A stretch of DNA of 64,000 nt from Costus lasius (lineage: Eukaryota > Streptophyta > Magnoliopsida > Zingiberales > Costaceae): contig CM050453.2 in assembly GCA_027563935.2 (NCBI GenBank), forward strand, positions 12,914,001 to 12,978,000, read 5' to 3'. Shown piece by piece: positions 13,468-27,100 of this stretch. The notes beneath the pieces were generated by a model. That model had not been told where the DNA came from. It searched no databases and worked only from the letters and a program-made list of their open reading frames with translations. Both the position numbers and the translations under genes were made by a program. Positions within the stretch are counted from its first letter, which is position 1, and each line of letters opens with the position of its first letter.

Positions 13468-13475
13468 GTCAAACC

Positions 13476-13697
13476 CTTGGCTAGTATACACGGCCCCACA
13501 TTCTTTGTATGAAATACTGTTATAAATTGGTTCAGTAGATACCGTGAAATAGGCTTTCGAACCAAATTAAATAAACTACACCCAAATAATTTAGGTTTTT
13601 CTTTAAAGAAAACTGAAATTAAAATTTTGACTAAGCTGAACTATATTAAAATTGAACAAAAAATTTATGTTGATACGAGCTAACTTGTTCTTTAAAC

Positions 13698-13739
<42 letters not shown>

Positions 13740-15195
13740 CACAAAAGTTACAACAACATAAAATTTTCATTAAAAAAATTTTGCTATTATATCTAAATAT
13801 AATAATTTAATAAAAATATTTATGTGAAACTAATAATAATTTAAACAAAAGTTTGCTTTTTATTGCATTTAATCAGGCTGAAACTACCAATTCCAACACT
13901 AAACTAAAATTTTTATAACTCAAACAGAACTAGACCTATTAATAAAATTTTAAACTACATTAAAAAATGAATTTGGTTTAATTTATTATTTTTGAATCAA
14001 CATCAAATTTGGACACCCATACTACTAATGAACACAACCCAAACATAACTTGTATATAAGAAAAAAGAATGCTATTGTTCAACGCTTATGCTAATTACAG
14101 TTTGATTAAAGCATTGGTACTTAGCGCTACAGCAGGTGATAATTATTGGAGGGCAAAAAGATTAACATCAAACAATCAATATTTTTGAGATACATACTAA
14201 ACAGCTAAAATAGCAGCCTTCAAATAAGCCAATTTGCAAATACGCTACATAAGAATTCTCATTGTTAACTGATAAAATAATAGTTAGTAGGCATCATAAT
14301 TACTGGAATGTAGAGTTGGCAAAATCGGATTATAATCAGATCAACTCATTTATAACTCAATGTGATAAACTCTTATCCAGTTTATGTTGAAGTAAGCAAT
14401 AACGGCAACAAATAATACAACTAACAAATGTACATTTTGGAAAATCTGCAAGCATTACTGGTAAAAGTTGACTTATCCCAGCAGTGCTCAAAGTAGTAGT
14501 ACCAGTTTCAATGTGCAAGTAGTTGGAAGAAAACTCGTCAGATTTGGGAAAACAAATGTCAGCTGTTAAAAACAAACTCGATTTTATGTGGGAGAAATAA
14601 AAAATTCAGGCACTTTTTTTTCAAACCATTCATCACACGATCAATGAGCAGAAGAATACACAATGAAACAGCATGATTACAACCAACACAACATATTGAG
14701 AGGGCAACGTTGTGGAAAACCTTTTTCCTCAAAAAGTAAGGAAAGCAATGCCAATAATGAAACTGTATCTTAACTTGGAAAAGTAAGTCGTATATTCAAA
14801 TCAATGTCAAGTTGAATGGAGCATATCGAAATGGATAATTACTGTAAAGGAAACGAAGTAACATTTATCAATACATTCTACCCGCCATTTGGATTAATAC
14901 CTCGCAACAGTTCCATGAGTTTAAGTATCTGTATCGCGCCTATATGCACAAATAGCGATGGATTATTGGAATTGAAAATAATTTCATAATTGAGATCAAA
15001 ACCACGTCCTCTCATTTACAAATCTCGCTATGGCCATTCCTACAGACACGAAACCAATGAGGCCTATTGAATTGAGGAATAAATCATAAAAAGGGAAAAA
15101 AAGCATTTGAATACAATCAATTTCATGTCTTCTAAAGACTTTGGGCTAAACATATTGGCACAAAGTTAACGGTCCATAAATGTCTTCATGTCACT
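13476..15195. other. Intergenic DNA and SNF4 3' flank
   Basis: An AT dinucleotide microsatellite occupies 13700-13738. The stretch immediately left of 15196, down to about 15000, should contain the SNF4 3' untranslated region on the minus strand. No other gene is recognisable. Confidence 0.5.
13700..13738. repeat. (TA)n microsatellite
   Basis: Uninterrupted TA dinucleotides, about 19 units. Confidence 0.95.
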
Positions 15196-18100
15196 TCAAG
15201 GCAAGCTGAACAAGAATCTGAATACATCACTCAGTGAGATTATGCCTTCTACACGATTGCTTCCATCTTCTACAATGATAAGGCGGCGAACCCCTGAATC
15301 AATGGGAGCAAATTGAAGCATAATTTATAAACTCAGAACCTGAAATATTTCTGGTTTTAATGTGATCTGTTACCAGGATTAGCCAATAGCTCCATTACTT
15401 TCTGCAGAGAATCTGTCCGGAGAATTGTCTGGAATCTCTGCCCTGTAGAAGATTCATGAGAATTTGCAGCTTTTCTAAGTTGCAGTGCCTGCATTTACAA
15501 AAAAAGACTTCAATATCAAAATGTATTTCAGAGAGCGTCCAATAGCAACACCTAGTAGACTATCACGTTCACAAACCCCGGTAACATAACAATTTTGCAA
15601 TTGTACCACATCGACAATTATAGGGCCTTCAGAATCTTTTACGCGAGGGAAACTTGTACAGAGAACGGAGAAACAAGATAAGCAGGAACCGGAGGAAGCT
15701 AGTGAGAATACTCAACAGCTCAGGAAACATTTGTCGTACAGAAATTTAAAACATAAGATAGTGAGGTAATCTCATGAAATTAAAACAGGAGTATTTTCTG
15801 GTCTCATTCGCAAGAACCACTTTGATACTCCTTAAAGGCATTGTGGTGATAATTGTCAATTCTCTGCCGTGCGTATGAATTAAATTGCATTGGTCTCCAC
15901 TGGCAGTGAATGACGAAAAGAGTGAAAACACCACAGAGAAAACAAACTGAAGAGTACATTACAACTGTAGAATCCAAAACTACGGCGGAAGTAAAGGATA
16001 ATTTTATAATGCGAATTAACTACTAATGTAGAAAAGAGGCTACATATATAGCTTGGGAGACATAATAAAAAATAATGGCTAATACATATGCATGCATACG
16101 ATAGTAATATTTTTGTCTTACCTTTCAAGCTCGGGCCAAAGATGTTAATCAAGCCTAAGTATCTACCTAAGTAGTATTTTTGTCTTACCTTTCAAGCACT
16201 GCGATATCTTTAAAGATCGAGAGTTTTTGTAAACAAATCTGCATATTAATGATCTTCATGAACTATTGTTAGGTGCATGGTATTAGAAACTAATCCAGGT
16301 GGTATTAGAAACTATCAGACATTAAATAATGATTATTATCTGTTATTAAAAAAATATTTATGTTCAATTTACTCTAAAATACGTGAAGACAGTTTTGTTA
16401 AAATATATATTTAGGTTATGTCCCAGGATCTTTCTATCCTCTACTCCAATCTGGAGTCTCCATCATTCCTAGTAGAATCTTCAACTTGAAAACCTTAACT
16501 ACAAGAAATTCAATTCAAATAATAAAATCAATCAAGATCTTAATTATAACGCAAACCTCAAGATAACTATTTGCTTCCAAAATACCCTATGAATTACTAC
16601 ATGAGTGCAAAATATCATCTTTGTATAGAATAAGAATCAAAATACCATTTTAAATCTATCAAAGAGAGATATATGGCATCCTGAACCAAAGTTCACATTC
16701 ATTTGTTAGACATTATTTTTAAAATCCCTAGCTTCAAGCATAGTCTTCTAAAGTTTCCATAGATTGCTAATCAAACAAAAAGCACTATAATATGGAGGTT
16801 GCTCCACATGAAAGACATCTGTTAGCGCCCAATTGAAATATCTACCTAACTCTAATGAGCAACAAAAGAATTTAACGTTTGAATTAAATCAAGGTGCATC
16901 AACGATTTAATAAGATAACATTTGCCATTGTGAAACCCTTAGGCAACCATCCATGAAATTCTCAACTATCGTCTAGCATATACAAGCAAGGTTTATAAAA
17001 TCAGCCCATGCAGTAACTATAGTTTGTACTGGTATCATGGACCAGTATGAATACATGGTCGGCACGGGTATGTACATATGTACATACATGTACATATACA
17101 TACATACACATACATACATACACATACATACATACACATACATACATACACATACATACATACACATACATACATACACATACATACATACACATACATA
17201 CATATACATACATATACATACATATATATACATACCGGTCCAAACCAGTGGCTTTCTTCCCGTGAGCAACAAGCATAGCCTCATGATAAAATCAGAATAT
17301 AGTAAAACCAGACTAAAAACCGGCAAAAAGTAAAATCATTTTAAGAGACCGACACAATAAAAGGAAACACAGGTTTCTTACAGCTTTGAGAATAACACTA
17401 GATTTGGACAAGATTTGTTCAAATGAAGGGATTAGATGAGAGCCATGCATAGATAATGGTTGCCTAAGACAACTGTGAACTTATAATAGAGGAGTGATAG
17501 TTGATGTGGCGAGGGAGGTTCCAATGGTGGTCAGCAGACGTGTAACTAGCACAAGCATTATAGAAAGTAATAGTAAATATCATTATAGAAAGTAAATTAA
17601 CTAAACCAAAACTATGTTGGGAGATGCAATCATAACAAAGACAAAGTTTGGGAATATCAAAGAAAAATATATTGAACTAAGTGAGATAAAATTACCATAA
17701 GTGGCCTCAATATATGAACAAAACGTCGACAGCTAATAATATACGGAATAATAGAAAAAAAACCCTAGACTCAAACATGAGTATAAAGTCTGACCATCAA
17801 ATTAAGGTAGAGAGGTCACACCAAGTAAAAGCAAGCACTAAGGGCAACATCGTACAAAAGGATACACACACAAGATACCTGAACTCTGCCAACAATTTCA
17901 TTTTGGTATAGAAACTATTCTGTTCCTTTAAGCTTCTTTAACATTTTGTTTCAATTGAGTATCTGAACTTCCATTTTCCTTTCAATTAAGCAACCCATTA
18001 GTTATCAATATCATGCTTACATGGTCCAGGATGACTCAACTGTAAATGCCATGTAAACCACCAGCCAGTGCCGTGTGCCAACCCACATGGGTTCCCACAC

Positions 18101-21100
18101 AGCAATATCACTCACATGGGGAGAAGTAAATAAAAAATGTCATGTGGATCTAAGATTCCAAGTGGCATCTTGGTTATATGATATATTCTTAGTGGTCCAC
18201 ACAACTATTAGGCACCAAGCTATTGAACATGCTACCATGTGGTTACACATAAGCACTAAGACGTCGCATGCCTACCATGTGAAATGTTCGACACAGGAAG
18301 AGAGGATATAATAATGGTTCCTTGTGGCGAACAATCTATGTGATAGATCATTTGCCCTTGAGCAAGATGAACTAGTCCGCCGGGCTACTAGTATATGATG
18401 CGCTTGTGTCATTAAATTGGTACCCTAAAAACAGATTAAGCATGTCAAAATATACCATTTGATCTTAGGAGGAAGCATAAAAAGAATTGTACTAAAATAA
18501 GAATATGAGGACCATCAACAATTAGTGAGATAATAGTGGATAGGTTAAGAACAAAGATTTATAAATACATTTATATGAGAAGAGGCTCTAAAATCAAAAG
18601 GTCATGCATAACCAAAAAGATACTAACGAGACTACACCAGATGTGGGCAAAATAATAGCAAGATATTTACAAATAGTTGTATAGCTTAGTTTCATACCTC
18701 TCAAAGCACCAAATAATCCAATTTTTTCGCTAATGAAACACTCAATTGAAGGTATAATACTCATTGACTAGATACCCAAATCAACTTCCACAAATTATTT
18801 TAAATAACGAAAAGAGAATAAAAACAATATGAATATCATACATCTTTCACCTCATTATAAAATTGAGATAATAAGACAATAAATCCAAAGGTCAATGTTG
18901 GATGAAAATAAGGATATCTTTACTCAACCAAGTTTCACGGCTACAATTTATGACAACGAAATACATTTAAAATCAAATATGCAAAACCAATTAATGATAT
19001 TTTATACGTTAGATATGCATTGTGAGAATGAACTAAAGGGGTTGGATCAATTGTGAAGCTACTCAGCTCAAAAGAGCTCCTACTATGTTAATCTTAGTAG
19101 AAGCCTAACGACATAAGATACCACAATTCAACATAGTATTAGTTTTCTTTCAAATGAAGTATAATTCAATTCTATTTCACGATAAATGAATATAGAACTA
19201 ATTAATTTATTATTTTCCAAATTAGCATGCCTTGTGAGATGGAATCGAGGATACGAGGGGTTATAATAGTTTCAAAACTATTCGAGATGAGCTGTTTGGT
19301 CCAATCATACTATGTTGGGCTGATTCAACACTAGTCCAACAACATGGTAAGATTGATACTTGGCCCAATTTATAAAATCTTGGTAGTGATGGCTGTTCAA
19401 TGTAGATATTCAAGAATATGTTGAGGGAGGAGAAAGAATCAAAGAAAAACCTCAACCAATCCCATTAGGGTTATAGCTAAATGGGTTGAATCTATCCCAA
19501 CCCGGCAACTTATCTCAACACTCCCTCTGGAACTTGGTTGATGCAAGTGGTGCCTTTATAAAAAACTATCTACCAATTCCTCTTCGGATCTGATGTAGGT
19601 AAGGTGCATGAGGTTGTTGAAGACTGCATTATGAACACAATGACAATTTACTTCAATGTGCTTAGTTCACTCATGGAAAGCCATATTACTAACAATAAAT
19701 ATTACAGTTTGATAATCACAAAACATAGATATTGGGCTAGAGGAGGTGATGCCAAAATCAAGTAGTAAATTCCTTTCCCACATCATCCCACATGTAGGTA
19801 AATTCCTTTCCCACATCATCCCACATGTAGTTTGCGCCCTTGCCCAGGCAACTTAGATATTGAATCTTGATACCACATCCTGCATCTTACTTTTCTATGT
19901 TACTAGATTACCACCAAAATAGGTATAAAAACTGAAAATTGACCGTCTATCATCCTCATCATTGCATAATCTACATCAACATATGACTATTCTTAAATGT
20001 CCATTTTTCTAATATAGCAAACCCTTTCTAGGAGCTCTATGTTTTTAACATACTGTAGAGTTCTCATCTCATCATGGCTTCCAAGTGCACTTAGTTTCTG
20101 GATAAACTCACAAACTCCAATAAATGTCCAATGATAGTAAGGTAGATGAGTTTCCCTACAAGACGGTGATAGCTAGCAGCATCTACAAAATCAGAATCCA
20201 TCTCAAGTGAGTATTTTTGATTAGGCATTGATGGAGCATCTAGAGGTTTACACCCAAGCATCCTCGTCTCTTCAAGTAAGTCCTGAGCATATTTCCGTTA
20301 TGATGATATGCTAGTCCCCTTATATGCAATCTCAATCCCCAAAATATACCAGGGTTTAACGAGGTGCTTGATAGAAATCTTGGATTGCAAATATGCTTTG
20401 TTTCAGCTATCCCTTTTGTGACCCTTCCAATTAAAAGATGTCATCTACATAGATTGTGATAGAACCTCTCGGTCGTCACCGGCGAGAAATCGTGCAAAGT
20501 ATGCCCTTGGAAGACAATAATCAAATACTAGACACCCTAATTCTAACCCTATGCCCTTATTTATAGAATTTTCCTACTTAGCGAACCGGATATAACATAC
20601 CAACTCGGATCCGCTTTATTATATAACTTACTATTGGTAATTTGGTATTGGGCCCGTAACAATTACCTCTCTCTCAAACTACAGCCTTGTCCTCAAGACT
20701 GTGTATTAGATGGTTTTTACTCAAACTTTTCTTGGATCCCACCGCTTATAAGTTGAAATTGCTCCACGATCTTGTTTATCAATAATATGTTTCTTTGTCG
20801 CAAAAAGCTTTTCCTCTCCTCAACATACATGCAAGCAGTGCCAAATCTTCCAATGTGTATTTGTAGCATTCTCAACCTTCATCTCGTAAGACATTTTACT
20901 TATATTGACACTATCATATAATTCAGGAGGGTTTGCATCTTTAGAACTTCTCCATTTGTTTTACGCTGTTAACCCCATAGATTGAGTACTCTCCTGTTTG
21001 CTCATAACAACTAGCTGGAAGAGCATCTGGTGTTATACAACATTTGGATGCCCCTGTGTCCAAGATAGCTTGAACGTTATACTTTTCATTGTCTATCTCA

Positions 21101-24100
21101 AGTGTTGCCGTGAGGTTAAGAAGGTTGTTGCTTATACTGGCGTACCGTGTGAGTTTTTTCTCTTCAGCCTTCAATATTACTTCTTCCGTAATGGCTACAG
21201 CCTTTCCTTTATTTTTGACATACCTGAGTTCTTCCTCTAGATTTGTTATATGTTTTGCTTGTTCCGCCGTTAATTTTCTAAAATCTACCTTTACTTGGCT
21301 TGGCGGTGCTTCTCCAAGAGGAATTTCCACATTAAACTTTAGTATATTGCAAACTGAGCAACATACTAACTGACATATGGTGCACTGCATGCGTGCCCTT
21401 TTGACGGTCTTAATGGGACAAAAGAGGCACTTGTTTGTGTGAGGTAACAAGTCCGGGTGCATATCCCATTGGTGTGGACAATCTAGGTATTCCTTTCCTA
21501 ATTTGTAATTTTCTCTTATGGGATTCCAGTCCATTTTTTCTGTATTGATCATTAAAAGAAAATTCTTCCTTTCTTGATTGTCAAGCTCATCGAAAGAGCA
21601 AAGATCCGAATCATCTGGATCTTCGTCTTCTCCAACACTAACTACATCCCACTCTGGGAGTAGTTCCAACTGTTGGTAAACTGCCAACCTTTCTCTATTC
21701 ACCCATTTATTTTTACATTCGTTTGCGAAATGTCCCATCTCTCCGCAGATGAAACACTTGCATTTTTGCTTTCCCGGGTTTTTTAGTCTTTAATTTTCGC
21801 ACATGATTCTTGTGCGGATGTAACTTATATGTTGATGCCTTTCTCAAAAACTTCTTTGGTTTTTGGTTTGCAGAATAAACTCCAGGTACAGAGATATTTT
21901 GACAGAAGGAAAAGTCCTTCGCTTGTCTATGCATTTCATTTGTCTTACAGATTTCCTGTAAGACTCCGTATGTGAAATTTATCTGGCCAAATGATCTCGT
22001 CGCACCAGAATTCACTCAGATCTATGAGGAAGATGTCTATCATGTATCTCTGGCAGGGTTACCTCTATCTTATCTCGGAATATGGAGGACGACAACGTTC
22101 AATCAGGTAGTCGACTCACCTTTTTTGCAAGTATGGGCGCGCAATGACGTGGAAAGATGGCCGGCTGATCTTGTGGATTCGGAAGGAGAATTTTGACAAG
22201 ACGTCACGACAAGCACTATCTTAAAGCAACTGCTTTACGTACAAGCACCACCAGAACGAATCAATACAGAGCAGTCCTCTCATGAAGAGGACCCACATGA
22301 TGTGATTCTTGTCATTCAGTCGGATTCGGACGAATCCTTTTTCACCCTGGGGGGTGGGGGGGAATCTGAAAACTTAGATGCTCCTCTTTTTGATGAAGAG
22401 GGACCTCTCTTTGATGCTGAACCAGTTCCACTTAAAGAACACCCTGGCTGAACTGTTAGAAAATTGCTGGTTAGATGAGGAAGATTTTATTTGTCCAGCA
22501 GTAACATATGAGGAAACCCCAATAGAACTTGAACAACACCCACTCTATCAAGATTTTTTAGACAACACTTTGCTCTCTGAACAAAGTTTCAAGTTAGAAA
22601 TGACATCATGACAATCCGTGGCATACTCTCAGGAAGAGAAATCTTCCAATCAGAACCTTCTAGGTCTGTGGTTGGAATACGACGTCCACTTAACGCCCGT
22701 ATCCCATGAGTACTCAAATGTTCAAGAACATCCTCAATCTGTAGTTTAAAATTACAGTTTGCCGAATTACTGATTCGGGCAACTAGTCTTTTTGTGATAA
22801 GAAGATTGTGTCCAGAAACAAACTTCTCATATCCTTTTGTACTGATAAGGATCTTTATATGATTTACAAAATCTTTGACGGGCAATAAGAAGTCTGGGGT
22901 GAAATAGATTAATTCCCTATTGGTAGTCATATCTACTTCCAAAGTTCCAATGATCGCTTTTTCGAGGTCAGAAAACCTCGTGTCAATTAATGTGACTAGG
23001 CATTTACAGCCGCAGTATTTTTTCTGAATACGAAGACTTTTTGTGTGTCTATATCAAGGCCAATGGTCTGATTCTGAACAGAACTACAGTCAAACTTGGA
23101 GTTTCTGTGATTGAATTTTTGGGGCTAGAAATAGGTGACGGAAAAATCAGCCTGCAACCACATATCGTGAAGAAACTGTTGGACTTTCCAGAAACGCAAC
23201 TAGAGACACTTAAAGGACTCCAGAGGTTTTTGGGCATCTTAAACTACGCGAGGAATTATATCCCGAATCTTAGCAAATACACTGGTCCTTTATATAATAA
23301 ATGTTCGAAGACAGGCGAGCGACGTTTCAACAAATATGACTGGAAAGCTATTCAAAACATAAAAGATGTGGTTAAAAAATTGCCTCCGTTGCAGATACCC
23401 CCTCCAAGTGCGTATCTGATTGTGGAAACGGATGGAAGTCTTAATGTCCTTGAGGACATACGAACGCCGTCCAGGGAATACTGGCTTCAGCCATCGCTAC
23501 TTGATGAAACCCAGATTTAAGATCGAATTTACTGAAGACTGACTTATTTTTTATCTTAGAAATCAACTCTATGTTCGGGAGAATATACGGATCCTTATAA
23601 GTGTTGTCGTTTAAGCGTTTGTAATTACAAACCATCCGTGTTTTCCCTCTGATTTCTTCTGAATGCTTGTTGACTATAAAGGCAGTCGTCCGATGTTTTG
23701 ACTTGGACGGCCGGATCAACTTCATATCTAAAAGTTCTTTGATGTGCTTACGAAATTCCTCATTCATTTCGAGGCTTGGGACAATTGGCTTGTCTTGAAT
23801 GATTAAATCTTCATTAATGATTTCAATATAGCACTTAACAGAGTTTTCAGCCCAATATTTCTTTGGATCATTCCCAATATGCGGGGAATTTTCTAAATCT
23901 TTAAGTGTTGGTAATATCTGTTCTTCAAAATCAGACATTCTGCCCAAATCATAAGAGCACAACTCACATATTGTATCTTGACTGAGATAGTCAAGATTCT
24001 CTTCTTCATGAAGTACATTCAGAGCAACCCTAGAAGTCATAGGAGTCGTCTGAATTACTTCGACCTTCTTGTAAAAGGTCAAGGTTCCTTGTTCAATTCT

Positions 24101-27100
24101 TAAGCCACCTCTGAAGCTATGGACAAAGTTCATGCCAATGATTAACTGTGTTTTATCACCTATTGAAAGAGGCAGAGCATAGGTGAATGGCATGATGTAT
24201 TTTTCCTTATTGAGAATTAAAAACCCATTCTTTAGCTTAGTATTTGTCTACTGTCATCCTAGGGTACTTCTCTTTCCACAATTCTGCGATTTTGGTATTG
24301 TAAGGAGCAGGTAGTTTTCTGAAATACTTGTCCGACATTTCTGCTGACAGAAATGCTGCTCCTGTTTTCCCAGCAAGATACAGAAACTGGTTCGAAAAGG
24401 GGACTATATCTTTCATATTTGAAATGGAGAGTGCTTCCAAATCTAAAATGGCTTGGTTCTGCATTGTGGTGTATCCCCTATATTCATCATAACCAAGTAT
24501 CATTTGTCGGATTTGTGTGGTTATGTTTGAAGTGTCGTCCGCAGTAATTGTCAGTACCTGCAAAAAAGGTGAGTCGACTACCTGATTGAACGTTGTCCTC
24601 CATATTCCGAGATAAGATAGAGGTAACCCCGCCAGAGATACATGATAGACATCTTCCTCATAGATCTGAGTGAATTCTGGTGCGACGAGATCATTTGGCC
24701 AGATAACGTCATAATGAACTAAAATAATTCGATTTATTGGTTTGAAAACCGAGCGCCGGAAGATAGGAAAATCTGAGTGAATTGTGAGAACCCGATAGAC
24801 TTCATCATTGATTACGTCGAACAGTGTAGGATTCACAAACGTTGGAGTCGTAAACTCACATTCAAGCTGTCTGATCATCCCATGGTCGTACAAATCTTGT
24901 ACAAAAGCATAATCTTGTTCTTTAACATCATCAAATTGAATAAGCGTTGTGTAGTATAACCGTCCATACTGCTGTCTCACAAAAATTCCAAGTTTTGGTG
25001 TAGTCATATTTTTCAATTGTTCCTGGAGACAGATTAACTTGTTAACTGTCATCTTCTCAGCCAATTCTTGTATGTATTGTCCAATATGAGCTGGGAGTCT
25101 TTCAAGCATAGATCTTCGGTAGGTTGTGCTTAACGTCATCTTAGCAGAATATACCTCAAATGATGGACTATCAATTAACACATTTATTGGGCTGAAGACT
25201 CTGTTAAGTACTATATCGAAATCATTAATGAAGATTTAATCATTCAAGACAAGCCAATTGTCCCAAGCCTCGAAATGAATGAGGAATTTCGTAAGCACAT
25301 CAAAGAACTTTTAGATATGAAGTTGATCCGGCCGTCCAAGTCAAAACATCGGACGGCTGCCTTTATAGTCAACAAGCATTCAGAAGAAATCAGAGGGAAA
25401 ACACGGATGGTTTGTAATTACAAACGCTTAAACGACAACACTTATAAGGATCCGTATATTCTCCCGAACATAGAGTTGTTGATTTCTAAGATCAAAAATA
25501 AGTCAGTCTTCAGTAAATTCGATCTTAAATCTGGGTTTCATCAAGTAGCGATGGCTGAAGCCAGTATTCCCTGGACGGCGTTCGTATGTCCTCAAGGACA
25601 TTATGAATGGTTAGTTATGCCGTTTGGCCTAAAGAATGCTCCATTAATTTTTCAAAAGAAAATGGACAGTATTTTTTCTGAATACGAAGACTTTTTGTGT
25701 GTCTATATTGATGACATTTTACTCTTCTCTGAGAATATCAAAGAGCATTTAGAGCATTTATCTAAATTCTTTGCCTTAATCAAGGCCAATGGTCTGATTC
25801 TGAACAGAACTAAAGTCAAACTTGGAGTTTCTGTGATTGAATTTTTGGGGCTAGAAATAGGTGACGGAAAAATCAGCCTGCAACCACATATCGTGAAGAA
25901 ACTGTTGGACTTTCCAGAAACGCAACTAGAGACACTTAAAGGACTCCAGAGGTTTTTGGGCATCTTAAACTACGCGAGGAATTATATCCCGAATCTTAGC
26001 AAATACACTGGGTCCTTTATATAATAAATGTTCGAAGACAGGCGAGCAACGTTTCAACAAATATGACTGGAAAGCTATTCAAAACATAAAAGATATAGTT
26101 AAAAAATTGCCTCCGTTGCAGATACCCCCTCCAAGTGCGTATCTAATTGTGGAAACGGATGGAAGTCTAACTGGTTGGGGTGGAATACTAAAGTGGAGAC
26201 CCCACAAAGGAGATTCCAGAAAAGAGCAAGTAGCGAGGTACCGCTCTGGGAAATACAAAACGGCCATATCTACCATTGACGCGGAAATAATGGCATGTCT
26301 ATATTCTCTAGACAAATTCCGTATATTTCTACTCTCCAAAACAGAATTCACTCTACGCACAGATTGTCATGCAATCGTATCTTTCTTCCAGACTGTCACT
26401 GCCAGTAAAATCGCCAAGAATAGGTGGGTAAATTTTATTGAGTATGTAACAGCCACGGGGGTCGACGTAAAGGTCGAACATATTAAAGGCTCAGACAACG
26501 TAGGCGCAGATAAACTCTCTAGGATTATTGCAAACAATTCGATATGATTCGGGCAACTAGTCCTTTTGTGATAAGAAGATTGTGTCCAGAAACAAACTTC
26601 TCATATCCTTTTGTATTGATAAGGATCTTTATATGATTTACGAAATCTTTGACGGGCAATAAGAAGTCTGGGGTGAAATAGATTAATTCCTTATTGGTAG
26701 TCATATCTACTTCCAAAGTTCCAATGATCGCTTTTTCGAGGTCAGAAAACCTCGTGTCAATTAATGTGACTAGGCATTTACAGCCGCAGTATGCCCTATG
26801 TAATCCATGGACACCAATAAGACATAATCCCAAATGGATCGTCTTATACTGTTGAGACAATAGTTTATGTTTAGATTCATCGGTTACGAAAGATAACTGC
26901 ACCTGATTTTCTCCGGTACAGGTGACTAAAGATTCAGAATAATGCTGATAAACCTTTTGTTTTGTCTCTAATATACGATGTTCATACAAGACCTCGGCAG
27001 ACACCAAATCTGCCTTCTTAAAACGGCTAACTTTCAATTGTTGATCTGGATCTATCAATCTCTCTAATACCATGAGTTTCTTGCTCTTAAATTGTGACAA

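Noticed and set aside
17001..17333. Several overlapping open frames of about 60-117 codons on both strands
   Set aside because: They are translations of the CATA microsatellite; composition is Tyr/His/Thr/Ile or Met/Tyr/Val/Cys repeats with no domain.
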